Shown: positions 18,071-26,259 of the stretch, piece by piece
Position numbering within the stretch: position 1 is the first letter of the stretch
How the letters are laid out: the number at the start of each line of letters is the position of its first letter
Source: Paraburkholderia nodosa
Lineage (GTDB): Bacteria > Pseudomonadota > Gammaproteobacteria > Burkholderiales > Burkholderiaceae
Assembly (NCBI RefSeq): GCF_001718195.1
Contig: NZ_MCNV01000004.1
Span: forward strand, 124,001 to 188,000
Direction: 5' to 3'
Length of the DNA: 64,000 nt
Position numbers and translations under genes: made by a program
The notes under the pieces: model-generated
What the model was told of the DNA's origin: nothing
Seen by the model: only the letters and a program-made list of their open reading frames with translations
Database searches by the model: none

Positions 18071-20761
18071 ATGAATGGAGCAACGCCCAGCCGGCGCGCC
18101 GTACGCTCGCGCATCCTGCGCACGCTCGGCGAGGCGCTGTGGCGGCACCGCAGCGCGAGCGCAGCGGCGGCGTCATTGATGATTCTGGCGCGCCTCGGTG
18201 CCATTTCGGTGCCGATCGCACTCAAGCATCTGATCGACGATCTCGGCCACATTCACTCGTTGGCGGCGCTGCCGGCGCTGCTCGCGATCGTCTATGCGCT
18301 GCTGCGCTTCCTGTCGGACGCGCTCGGCGAGGCACGCGATGTGGCGTTCAGCATCGTCGTGCAACGCGCAGTGGCCACGCTGCGCGAACGCACGTTCGCT
18401 CAGCTGCACCGGCTGGGCGCGCGCTTTCATGCGCAGCGTGAAACGGGTGCGATCGTGCGGGACGTCCAGAAGGGTGCGGACGGTCTGGGCTTCCTGCTTG
18501 GCACCGCGCTCTTTTCAGTGCTGCCAACGATGTTCGAAATCGCCGTGGTCGTGGCGATCGTCGCGTCGCACTACGACAACGCCTTTGTGCTCGCCATCGC
18601 CGGGACCTTTGCGTGCTATGGGACATGGACCGCGATTTACACCCGCCGCCGGCTCGCGTTCCAGCGCGCGGTGAACTCGCTGGAGGCGCAGGCGGACGGC
18701 CGGCTCGTCGACAGCCTGCTCAATCACGACACGGTGAAGTACTTTTCGACGGAGCAGCACGAGGTCGCTCGGCTGCGCACCGTGCTCGACGACTGGGTCC
18801 TCGCGCGCACGGCGAATCAGCGCGCGCTGACCGTGCTGCACGTGGGCCAGAGCGGCGTGGTGGCGGCAGGTATTGCGGCGGTGATGGTGATCGCCGTGCA
18901 GAACGTGCTGACTCGCGCGATGACGGTGGGCGACCTCATCCTCATCAACGCGTACATCATTCAGGTGTGCGCACCGCTCAATACACTCGGCTTCGTGTTT
19001 CGCGAGGCCAACGATGCGTTCGTCGATGTCGAGCGGCTCTTCGCCATCCTCTGTGCGCGCGGCACGCCGGGCGAGGATGAGGACACGCCCGGAGCGCGCG
19101 CGCTGGTCGTGCGCGAAGGCGAGGTGGCATTCCGGCACGTCGATTTCGGCTACGACGCGGGGCGGCCCGTGCTGCACGATGTGGGGTTCCTGGCCGAGCC
19201 AGGGCGCACCGTTGCCGTGGTGGGCGGCAGCGGCTCGGGCAAATCCACGCTGATCCGGCTGCTGTTCCGCTTCTATCAGCCTCAGCGCGGGACCATCTCC
19301 ATCGACGGCCACGATATTGCGCACGCCACGCAGTCGAGCCTGCGCGAAGCGATCGGCATCGTGCCGCAAGACACGGTGCTGTTCAACGAGACCATCGCGT
19401 ACAACATCGCCTACGGCCAGCCCGACGCCACCCGGGCGGATGTCGTGCGCGCCGCGCGCGCGGCCCAGCTCGACGAGTTGATCGAGCGTCTGCCCGACCA
19501 CTACGAAACGCGTGTGGGCGAGCGCGGCGTGCGCCTGTCGGGCGGAGAGCGGCAGCGCATCGCAATCGCACGCGCGATTCTCAAGAACCCGCGCATCATG
19601 GTGTTCGACGAAGCGACCTCGGCGCTCGATACGCGCTCGGAGCGAGCGATCCAGAACGAGCTGCAGCGCCTCGCCCACGGGCGCACGACGATCGTGATCG
19701 CGCATCGTCTTTCGACGATCGTCGACGCGGATCTGATCCTCGTGATGGAGCACGGCCGAATCGTCGAACAGGGGCGGCACGACGCGCTGCTCGCCCGCCA
19801 GGGCGTGTACGCGAAGATGTGGGCGATGCAATGGCAGCAGGACGATCTCGAGCACGCTGAGCGGCGGCTCGTGACGACGCCCGTGAACGTGGCGAACCTG
19901 CTTGCACGGGTGGCCGAGCGTGTTCGTGATTCGCTGGGCGAAGCGGCGGCGCGGCTCGTCACGCAACCCGACGACGGGCTCTATGCCACTGTCGCGAACG
20001 GCGACGCGTTGCTGGTGGCCCTCACGCTGCTCGTGGAGAACGAAGTGCAGAATGCGGCGTCGATCGCGGCTTCTGTTACCTCGGCAGGGGCCACGCGAGA
20101 AACGCGCGGCGTGCAACTGGCCGCGCGGCGCAGCGCCAATACGGTTTTGCTCGGCGTGGCGGGCGGCGCGCGGCCCGCACCGCTCGACGACAGCGCCCTC
20201 GCGCGTATCGAAGCGCTGCTGCGCAAGGCGGGCGCGAGTCTCACGCTAGATCCCGAAGGCCGCCGCGTGCGCTACGCCGTGGCGCTGCCGCTGCATGCGC
20301 TGCTGCCCGAGCGCACCCCGGAGCGCGGCGGCGAACTCGCCGGACTGCGCATAGCCGTGCTCGACGACGAAGAGCAAACGCGCGATGCGCTGGAAGCTGC
20401 GCTCACATTGCATGGGGCGATCGTGCAACTCGAAAGCAGCGGTGCGCGATGGCTCGCCGGGTTGCGCGAGACGCCGCGCGCCAGGTGGCCAGATGTACTG
20501 CTGTGCGACTTGCAGCTAGACGGCGAAGACGGAACGCAAATCGTCGCAGCGCTACGGGACATGGAAGCGCGCGGCGACTATGCAGGCAAAGCGCTTCCTG
20601 CCATCGCCATGACGGGCCAGGTTGCGCGCGCCGATTCCCCCGGCGAAGAACGCAGACTGTTCGGCGCGCGGCTCACCAAGCCAGTTGCGGTGCCGGCGCT
20701 GCTCGCCGCGATCGTCGCGGCAACGCAAGGCGGTAACGAAAGCGCCGGCGCCAGCCACTGA
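18071..20761 (+). CDS. ABC exporter fused to degenerate GHKL region and receiver domain
   Basis: 896 residues. Residues about 1-345 are a type IV ABC exporter membrane domain of the Atm1/HMT1 kind. Residues 350-590 are the nucleotide-binding domain: Walker A GGSGSGKST near 384, signature LSGGERQ near 488, Walker B IMVFDEATSALD near 508, H-loop IVIAHRLST near 541. Residues about 600-750 resemble a histidine-kinase ATPase domain (LTLLVENEVQNAA as N-box, closing YAVALPLHAL) but the D-box aspartate and glycine loops are lost. Residues 757-885 are a complete receiver: D765/D766, phospho-acceptor D813, T848, K870. Start at 18071 has GGGGG ten bases upstream. Exports a substrate, perhaps of the divergent glycan operon, with activity probably tuned by phosphorylation. 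Confidence 0.88.
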   Translation: MNGATPSRRAVRSRILRTLGEALWRHRSASAAAASLMILARLGAISVPIALKHLIDDLGHIHSLAALPALLAIVYALLRFLSDALGEARDVAFSIVVQRAVATLRERTFAQLHRLGARFHAQRETGAIVRDVQKGADGLGFLLGTALFSVLPTMFEIAVVVAIVASHYDNAFVLAIAGTFACYGTWTAIYTRRRLAFQRAVNSLEAQADGRLVDSLLNHDTVKYFSTEQHEVARLRTVLDDWVLARTANQRALTVLHVGQSGVVAAGIAAVMVIAVQNVLTRAMTVGDLILINAYIIQVCAPLNTLGFVFREANDAFVDVERLFAILCARGTPGEDEDTPGARALVVREGEVAFRHVDFGYDAGRPVLHDVGFLAEPGRTVAVVGGSGSGKSTLIRLLFRFYQPQRGTISIDGHDIAHATQSSLREAIGIVPQDTVLFNETIAYNIAYGQPDATRADVVRAARAAQLDELIERLPDHYETRVGERGVRLSGGERQRIAIARAILKNPRIMVFDEATSALDTRSERAIQNELQRLAHGRTTIVIAHRLSTIVDADLILVMEHGRIVEQGRHDALLARQGVYAKMWAMQWQQDDLEHAERRLVTTPVNVANLLARVAERVRDSLGEAAARLVTQPDDGLYATVANGDALLVALTLLVENEVQNAASIAASVTSAGATRETRGVQLAARRSANTVLLGVAGGARPAPLDDSALARIEALLRKAGASLTLDPEGRRVRYAVALPLHALLPERTPERGGELAGLRIAVLDDEEQTRDALEAALTLHGAIVQLESSGARWLAGLRETPRARWPDVLLCDLQLDGEDGTQIVAALRDMEARGDYAGKALPAIAMTGQVARADSPGEERRLFGARLTKPVAVPALLAAIVAATQGGNESAGASH

Positions 20762-20775
20762 CTCTGGCCCGCCGT

Positions 20776-21639
20776 CTAGATGAGCGGCGTGCCGCCCGTC
20801 ACCGCAACAGTGGCGCCAGAGATGTAGCTGCCCTCGTGCGACGCGAGCAGCACATACGCACCGGCTAGCTCCGCAGGTTGCCCTGGCCGCCCCATTGGCG
20901 TCGCCTTGCCGAAGTCGCGCACGTCTTCGGCCGGCATGGTCGACGGAATGAGCGGTGTCCAGATCGGCCCCGGCGCGACGCAGTTCACACGGATGCCGCG
21001 CCCGGCCACGAGTTGGGCGAGACCGCCGGTGAAGTTCTGGATCGCGCCCTTCGTGGCGGCATAGGCGAGCAGTGTGGGCTTGGGCTTGTCCGCGTTGATC
21101 GACGCTGTATTGATGATGGCAGCGCCCGGCTGCATGAGCGCGACCGCCTCGCGTGAAATGCGGAACATGGCGCCGATATTGGTATCGAAGGTGCGATCCC
21201 ATTCCTCGTCGCTGATCGATTCGATCGACTCGTGCGTCATCTGGTACGCGGCGTTGTTCACGAGTATGTCGAGCTTGCCCAGCTCGCGCGCGGTCTTGCT
21301 CACGAGCTCGCGGCACCACGCACGGTCGCGGATGTCGCCGGGCAGAAGGAGCGCGCGGCGTCCGGCGTCTTCCACCCAGCGCGCCGTTTCCTTCGCATCG
21401 TCGTGCTCGTCGTAGTACGCGATGGCCACGTCGGCGCCCTCGCGCGCAAACGCGATGCATACCGCGCGGCCGATGCCGCTGTCGCCGCCCGTGACGAGGG
21501 CGACCTTGCCGGCAAGCCGTCCCGACCCGCGATAACTCTTTTCGCCGTGATCGGGTTGCGGGTCCATAGGTGCGGTGCGCCCGGGCGTGCGGTCCTGCTG
21601 CTGATCGGGCATGGGCGGGGCGGGGCGATGTTCGTTCAT
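20776..21639 (-). CDS. SDR oxidoreductase, YghA-like
   Basis: 287 residues. A 45-residue polar leader precedes VALVTGGDSGIGRAVCIA (NAD(P) loop), LDILVNNAAYQ, a catalytic Ser strand IINTASINA and the AYAATKGA (YxxxK) motif. The leader and DEHDDAKETARWVEDAG segment are typical of the YghA group of NAD(P)-dependent aldehyde or sugar reductases. Start at 21639 follows AAGGA. It lies downstream of the formaldehyde dehydrogenase on the same strand (88 bp) and ends 14 bp from the convergent exporter gene. Cytosolic; physiological substrate unknown. Confidence 0.88.
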   Translation of the reverse strand: MNEHRPAPPMPDQQQDRTPGRTAPMDPQPDHGEKSYRGSGRLAGKVALVTGGDSGIGRAVCIAFAREGADVAIAYYDEHDDAKETARWVEDAGRRALLLPGDIRDRAWCRELVSKTARELGKLDILVNNAAYQMTHESIESISDEEWDRTFDTNIGAMFRISREAVALMQPGAAIINTASINADKPKPTLLAYAATKGAIQNFTGGLAQLVAGRGIRVNCVAPGPIWTPLIPSTMPAEDVRDFGKATPMGRPGQPAELAGAYVLLASHEGSYISGATVAVTGGTPLI

Positions 21640-21727
21640 GGTCCTTACCTCTTCGAAATGACGTTGCATGTTTTCTGCGTACCGCGCGAAGCGCAAGACA
21701 TATGCCGCACGCCCCGCGAGGCTCCGG

Positions 21728-22864
21728 TCAGCCGGCGGGCTTGAGCACGACCTTGGTCCAGCCCTCGTTGCGCGCGTCGAACTGCTGGTAAGCATCGGGC
21801 GCTTGCCCGATCGGTAAGGTATGCGAAATGATCTGTGAGGGCCGCGCTTTGCCTGCCGCGATGAGATCGCGCAACTTGCGGTTATACGCCTTCACGTTGG
21901 CCTGACCCGTAGCGATGTGCTGTCCCTTCATCCACAACTGGCCGAAGTCGAAAGCCAACTGCCCCTTCTTCGCCAACTCGTCCTGTGCGCCCGGATCCTT
22001 CGGCACGAATACGCCCACCACGCCGATGCCGCCCGTCGGCCGCACAGCCTTCACGAGATTGTTCATCGTCAGGTTCGGCACTTCGCGGCCGTGGCAGGTG
22101 CATTGATACCCCACGCACTCGCAGCCACGGTCGGCGCCTTCTCCGCCGGTCATTTCGACGATGCGCTCGGCGGAGTTGCCGTCGCTGTCGTCGACGGGAA
22201 TCGCGCCGAGCTTTTCCGCCAGTTGCAAACGGTCCGGGTGGGTATCGACGACCATGATTTTACTTGCGCCCTGGACCTGGGCCGAGAGCGCCGCCATGAG
22301 ACCGACGGGTCCCGCACCATAAATGGCGACACTGTCGCCGGGCTGCACGCCCGCGAGCACGGTCGCATGCCAGCCGGTCGGGAAGATGTCGGACAGGAGC
22401 ACGTAGTCGTTCTCCTTTTCCTCGGCATCGGGCGGCAGGCGCAGGCAGTTGAAGTCGCCGAACGGCACGCGCAGCAGTTCGGCCTGACCGCCGCTGTACG
22501 GACCCATGTCGGCGAAGCCGTACGCCGCGCCCGCCATGCCCGGATTGGCCGTCAGGCAAAAGCCGGTGAGCCCGCGCTCGCAGTTCTTGCAGAACCCGCA
22601 GCCGATGTTGAATGGCATGCAGACGCGGTCGCCCACCTTCACGCGCACGACGGCGGAACCCACCTCGATCACCACGCCCAGATTTTCGTGGCCAAGGATG
22701 CGGCCGGTTTCCATGCTGGTGCGTCCCTCGTACATATGGAGGTCGGAGCCGCAGATATTGGTGCTGGTGATCTTGACGAGCACGTCGGTAGGGCGCTCTA
22801 TCTTTGCGTCCGGCATGGCTTTGACGGTGACTTTACGCGGACCTTCGTAGACGACAGCTTTCAC
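21728..22864 (-). CDS. fdhA: Zinc-dependent formaldehyde dehydrogenase (glutathione-independent type)
   Basis: 378 residues of a medium-chain alcohol dehydrogenase. Catalytic zinc region NICGSDLHMYEGR with GHENLGVV, structural zinc cysteines (GCGFCKNCERGLTGFC), NAD loop YGAGPVGLMAA. The insertion containing GYQCTCHGREVPNL marks the glutathione-independent formaldehyde dehydrogenase group (Pseudomonas putida type), which oxidises formaldehyde to formate with tightly held NAD. GTG start at 22864 with GAGGAG seven bases upstream. Probably cotranscribed with the SDR gene as an aldehyde detoxification pair. Confidence 0.88.
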   Translation of the reverse strand: MKAVVYEGPRKVTVKAMPDAKIERPTDVLVKITSTNICGSDLHMYEGRTSMETGRILGHENLGVVIEVGSAVVRVKVGDRVCMPFNIGCGFCKNCERGLTGFCLTANPGMAGAAYGFADMGPYSGGQAELLRVPFGDFNCLRLPPDAEEKENDYVLLSDIFPTGWHATVLAGVQPGDSVAIYGAGPVGLMAALSAQVQGASKIMVVDTHPDRLQLAEKLGAIPVDDSDGNSAERIVEMTGGEGADRGCECVGYQCTCHGREVPNLTMNNLVKAVRPTGGIGVVGVFVPKDPGAQDELAKKGQLAFDFGQLWMKGQHIATGQANVKAYNRKLRDLIAAGKARPSQIISHTLPIGQAPDAYQQFDARNEGWTKVVLKPAG

Positions 22865-23193
22865 GTGACTCTCCTCGGGAAGCGCGCGAGCTGCGCGCAG
22901 TTGGCCTGGCGCACGCGAGGTCTCGCCTCATCGCGAATGCGTGCACCCGTTGCAGGCGCATTGACCGTTCCCATGAGCCGGCGGCCGGGGATGTCAAGGG
23001 GCAGCGGTGGGCGCGAGGGCTCCGACGCCGCTGGCGCCCGCCCCACGGTGCGAAGCGGCCTCCAGGCACAACCGGTGCGCACACAGCCTGACCCACGTCG
23101 CCACGGCGAGCCTGAACGAGAACTGGATCGACCGGACCGAAGAGCGCTCTAATTTCTGTTCGGGACGACGACCATACTGAAAGGAGGTCGACA
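22865..23193. promoter_or_regulatory. Divergent intergenic region with inverted repeat
   Basis: 329 bp with no supported gene. A near-palindrome at 22936-22962 (AATGCGTGCA, CCCGT, TGCAGGCGCATT) lies about 75 bases upstream of the fdhA-like start and shares the core TGCACCCG-N-TGCA with the palindrome at 17764-17780. A strong ribosome site (AAAGGAGG) at the right end belongs to the next gene. Confidence 0.4.
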
Positions 23194-23388
23194 ATGAAAG
23201 ATGAATCCGGTACGCGCCCCGCGCAATCGCCTGAAGCCGGGCGGCGCGACACTGCGCCGCCTGCACGCACGAGACAGGAGAAGCGCGACGAGAGCGAGAA
23301 GAGCAAGCACGAAGCGTCTGAGAACGAGTTGCCGTCCACCCAGGAAAAGAATCCCATACCACCGGGAACGACGCAGAAGACGTCCTGA
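23194..23388 (+). CDS. Small charged, probably disordered protein
   Basis: 64 residues, almost all polar or charged (Lys, Glu, Ser, Thr, Pro), no hydrophobic core, no cysteine. AAAGGAGG six bases before the ATG makes it a confident gene despite its size. It resembles in composition the 62-residue product at 63333-63521. No family recognised; such proteins are often stress-induced in Burkholderia relatives, but that is inference. Confidence 0.65.
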   Translation: MKDESGTRPAQSPEAGRRDTAPPARTRQEKRDESEKSKHEASENELPSTQEKNPIPPGTTQKTS

Positions 23389-23530
23389 AATTCGCGTGCG
23401 CCGCGCGCTGATCGCGGGCCATGGGCGTGGTCACGCAGAACGCCTTTGCAGGCGTAATCGAGGCGGCCGGTGCGATGGTTGCGCCCTCGCGGACGTCCGC
23501 CAATCGAGTATCTTTATCAGGGAGAGTGAG

Positions 23531-23821
23531 ATGGCAAAGCCGCATTCCATGCTAGTCACGGCAGTGACGGTGCTTTCGATCGCGTTAGCGCCCGGCATAG
23601 CTGCCGCGCAGACGAGCGCGCCTGACGCGTCAGCGAATGGGAGCACATCGAAGGCGCAACGCAAGGAAGCACGCAAGCAGGCGCGAGCGCAAAGAAACGC
23701 GGAACTGAAGAAGCTCGAAGAAAATGGATATAACCCGGCTGCGGGAAACGATCCAAATTATCCGAACGATATTCAGAACGCCGAAAGAAAGGCGGCGACG
23801 CCTGGTAGCGCGAGCCAATAG
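23531..23821 (+). CDS. DUF4148-like secreted protein
   Basis: 96 residues. Signal peptide at 1-26 (hydrophobic MLVTAVTVLSIALAPG, cleavage after AAAQ-like site). A basic linker rich in Lys/Arg/Gln follows, then the DUF4148 core ELKKLEENGYNPAAGNDPNYPND with IQNAERKA. The longer open frame upstream is not supported; GGGAG precedes this ATG. DUF4148 proteins are small periplasmic proteins abundant in Burkholderia; function unknown. Confidence 0.75.
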   Translation: MAKPHSMLVTAVTVLSIALAPGIAAAQTSAPDASANGSTSKAQRKEARKQARAQRNAELKKLEENGYNPAAGNDPNYPNDIQNAERKAATPGSASQ

Positions 23822-23859
23822 ATGACACTCGTGGCGTGGACGTGGTCCTGCGCCCCAGG

Positions 23860-25272
23860 TCACATTTCGGCGCTCACGGGGCGCGTGGTCGTTTCGCACT
23901 GCACACCGAAAGGTTCGCCAAATTCGGCGAGCAAGGCTTCGAAGTGCGCGGGTTCGAGCGGCGAGGGCGGCCCGAGCCGCGGCTTCAACTGCGCGAGTGC
24001 CCGCCCGTATCGCTCGAATGTGGCGAAATCGCGTGGGTAGCGCTCGCTATCGACGCCCGCGAAGCGCCCCTCGTGAGCGGCGTGGGCGAGCAGCGCTCGC
24101 CAGCGCGAGATCGGCGCGAGCCCGATGCTTTGCGTGCCGTGGGAGAACAGCGTCATGTCGATGTCCTCGAATGCGGGCGTGCTGTCGAGGAAGCGCTGCA
24201 GGGCGTCGGCCGAGGGCTCGACACCGAACAGCAGCCAGAACGGTATGGCGTGAATCTCGAGCGTCGTGAGGGGATCCATCAGCATGAAAGAGTCGACGAG
24301 AAGGCGGCGCGTCTCGATCACGCTTTCCTGATACCAGCGCCGATAAACAGCCGCGGTCGCGAAGCTCAGCGCTTCGGGTTCCTCAAACCGGATCTCGACG
24401 ATGCGCCATTGCATTGGCCCGGCCAGCTCGGCGAGATCGTCGCGCAGAGCCGCGTCGAAGCCCCACTCGGCTTCCGGGGCACGCGCGTCGGGAGCCGGGG
24501 GGTCCCACCGTGTGCGCACGCTGCCGTAGTGCGCGAGAAACGCGCGCACGCGCTCGCCGCCGTGCAGATATTCGTCTTCGCTCGCGCCACCCGTGGCGCC
24601 GAACTGGAACACCGAACGCTCGCTCGTGCGGGTGACTGCCCAATCGCGCGTGCAGTTCACCACGTAGAGGGTCCCGCCGCGTTCCAGATTGCCGAGCAGG
24701 AACTCGCGAAACGCGAGCGGCAGGCGTCGAAACTTGAGCCGGAAATAGCGCATGCCATGCAACATCAGACGGTCCTGGTTGGGATCGTGCATATGATGAA
24801 CGGCAATGCGATCGTCGGCGGCGAGCAGGGCTTCCGTGATGCGCCGGCTCGTGTCGAAGCCCCGCTGGGCATCATCGGGATCGCTGAACGGCGCGCGGAC
24901 CGGGCATAGAAAGGTTTGCGGCAGCCAGGGTGCGCGCAGCGCGGCCGCGAGATGGATCATCGCACCGTTCGACGACCCGATAAACGCGCAGCGGCGGGGG
25001 ACTTGCGGATAAAGGTCGGCAAGCCACTGCGCAATGCGTTCGACGTCGAGGCTCTTCGCGCGGCGAGGATCGATGCCCTCGCTCATGCCGCCGACGATAT
25101 AGGCCCATTCGCGCTGGCGTTTCGGCAGCGCATTGATTGCGGGCATGAGGCGGTCGAGCAGGGGCGACTGGCTGGGGCTCGAAAAACGTCTTCCGTGCAA
25201 CATGCTCGCCAGTGCCTGGGCCATGGCGGCGGCGGAATCGAAACGGGCGATGCCCGGCGGCGGCTTGTTCAT
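23860..25272 (-). CDS. Uncharacterised 470-residue protein, possible alpha/beta-hydrolase fold
   Basis: 470 residues, no signal peptide or membrane segment. I do not recognise the family. Around residue 98 the stretch CAFIGSSNGAMIHLAAAL looks like a nucleophile elbow (G-x-S-x-G variant), and HMHDPNQDRLMLHGM near 180 could carry further functional residues. There are many conserved-looking Trp and Arg. GGGAG eight bases before the ATG supports the start. It is followed on the same strand by nothing close; two alpha/beta hydrolase genes lie upstream (25288 and 26260) in the same direction, with 15-58 bp gaps, so it is probably the last gene of a three-gene operon. Confidence 0.7.
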   Translation of the reverse strand: MNKPPPGIARFDSAAAMAQALASMLHGRRFSSPSQSPLLDRLMPAINALPKRQREWAYIVGGMSEGIDPRRAKSLDVERIAQWLADLYPQVPRRCAFIGSSNGAMIHLAAALRAPWLPQTFLCPVRAPFSDPDDAQRGFDTSRRITEALLAADDRIAVHHMHDPNQDRLMLHGMRYFRLKFRRLPLAFREFLLGNLERGGTLYVVNCTRDWAVTRTSERSVFQFGATGGASEDEYLHGGERVRAFLAHYGSVRTRWDPPAPDARAPEAEWGFDAALRDDLAELAGPMQWRIVEIRFEEPEALSFATAAVYRRWYQESVIETRRLLVDSFMLMDPLTTLEIHAIPFWLLFGVEPSADALQRFLDSTPAFEDIDMTLFSHGTQSIGLAPISRWRALLAHAAHEGRFAGVDSERYPRDFATFERYGRALAQLKPRLGPPSPLEPAHFEALLAEFGEPFGVQCETTTRPVSAEM

Positions 25273-25287
25273 TGAAGTGCTCCCTTG

Positions 25288-26202
25288 CTATACGCCAACG
25301 GCACCGGCCTTGAGAAACGGTGTGATCGCAAACGCGAACGCATTGGGCGCGGCGTAATTGAGTGTGTGCGTGCCGCCTTCTATCGTCATCAGCCTGCCGT
25401 GCTGCAGTTTGCGCGCGGCCTCCGCGCCCCACCCGAGCGGCGCGACGGGGTCGCGCGTGCCCACGACGACAAGTGCGGGCGCAGCGATGCGCGGGAGCCG
25501 CTCGTCGACGGGCTCACGCACCAGCATCCGCATGGTGGCAAACGCGCGCCACAATCCCGCCTTCGCGTAGTCGATCCGGCCGGCCTTCGCCGGCGTGTGG
25601 GGACGCTCGCGCAGTCCGTTGATCCAGTCGCGCCACGCCTGGCGCGGCAGCGAGCGGGCGCGAGGGTCCGGTGTGGGTGCTTGCAGAACGAGGCGATCCA
25701 CCGCCTGCGGGTAGCGCACTGCGAAATCGGCGAGGACCTGGCAGCCGAAGGAGTTGCCCACGAACATCGCTCGTTTCACGCCGCATGCGTTGAGCCACAA
25801 ATGCAGCGCATCGGCGAGTTGCGCGAGGCTCAGCGCGTCGCGCCTCCGCGCGAGCGGGCTTTCGCCGAAGCCGGGCAGGTCGGGCGCGAACACGTCAAAG
25901 TCGCGCTTGAGCGCGTACGCGAGCGGTTCCATGTACCGGCTCGAGACGACGAGGCCGTGGACCAGCACCACTGGCAATCGGCGGGGGGCGTGCGCGTGGC
26001 AGCGTGCGACTCGATAGAACATGCGGTATGGCCCGGCCTGCACGAAGGCGCCTTCGATGCCGCGGCGGCGGCTGCCTCGGTCGATGGCAGCGGTTTGCTT
26101 GAGCCTGCGCCAGGCAAGCGTCATCGACACGAGGGCGACAACGCAGACGCACGACAGGCCGATGAGAAAAATGAGCACGGCAGCACGCTCCTGTGCGCTC
26201 AC
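25288..26202 (-). CDS. Membrane-anchored alpha/beta hydrolase
   Basis: 304 residues. One N-terminal membrane segment (AAVLIFLIGLSCVCVVALVS), then an alpha/beta hydrolase: PVVLVHGLVVSSRYM oxyanion region, nucleophile elbow GNSFGCQVLA, acid in GTRDPVAP and histidine in GGTHTLNYA. GTG start at 26202. Substrate unknown. Sits between two related hydrolase genes on the same strand, 15 bp before the 470-residue gene. Confidence 0.85.
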   Translation of the reverse strand: MSAQERAAVLIFLIGLSCVCVVALVSMTLAWRRLKQTAAIDRGSRRRGIEGAFVQAGPYRMFYRVARCHAHAPRRLPVVLVHGLVVSSRYMEPLAYALKRDFDVFAPDLPGFGESPLARRRDALSLAQLADALHLWLNACGVKRAMFVGNSFGCQVLADFAVRYPQAVDRLVLQAPTPDPRARSLPRQAWRDWINGLRERPHTPAKAGRIDYAKAGLWRAFATMRMLVREPVDERLPRIAAPALVVVGTRDPVAPLGWGAEAARKLQHGRLMTIEGGTHTLNYAAPNAFAFAITPFLKAGAVGV

Positions 26203-26259
26203 CGCTTGCGGGCGCCGAGCGCTATCGCAGTGACAACAGCAAACCGTGTTCCACCAGGA

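Noticed and set aside
18515..20116. 533-codon open frame antisense to the ABC exporter
   Set aside because: Translation has no recognisable domain and is His/Arg-rich, while the other strand holds all ABC motifs.
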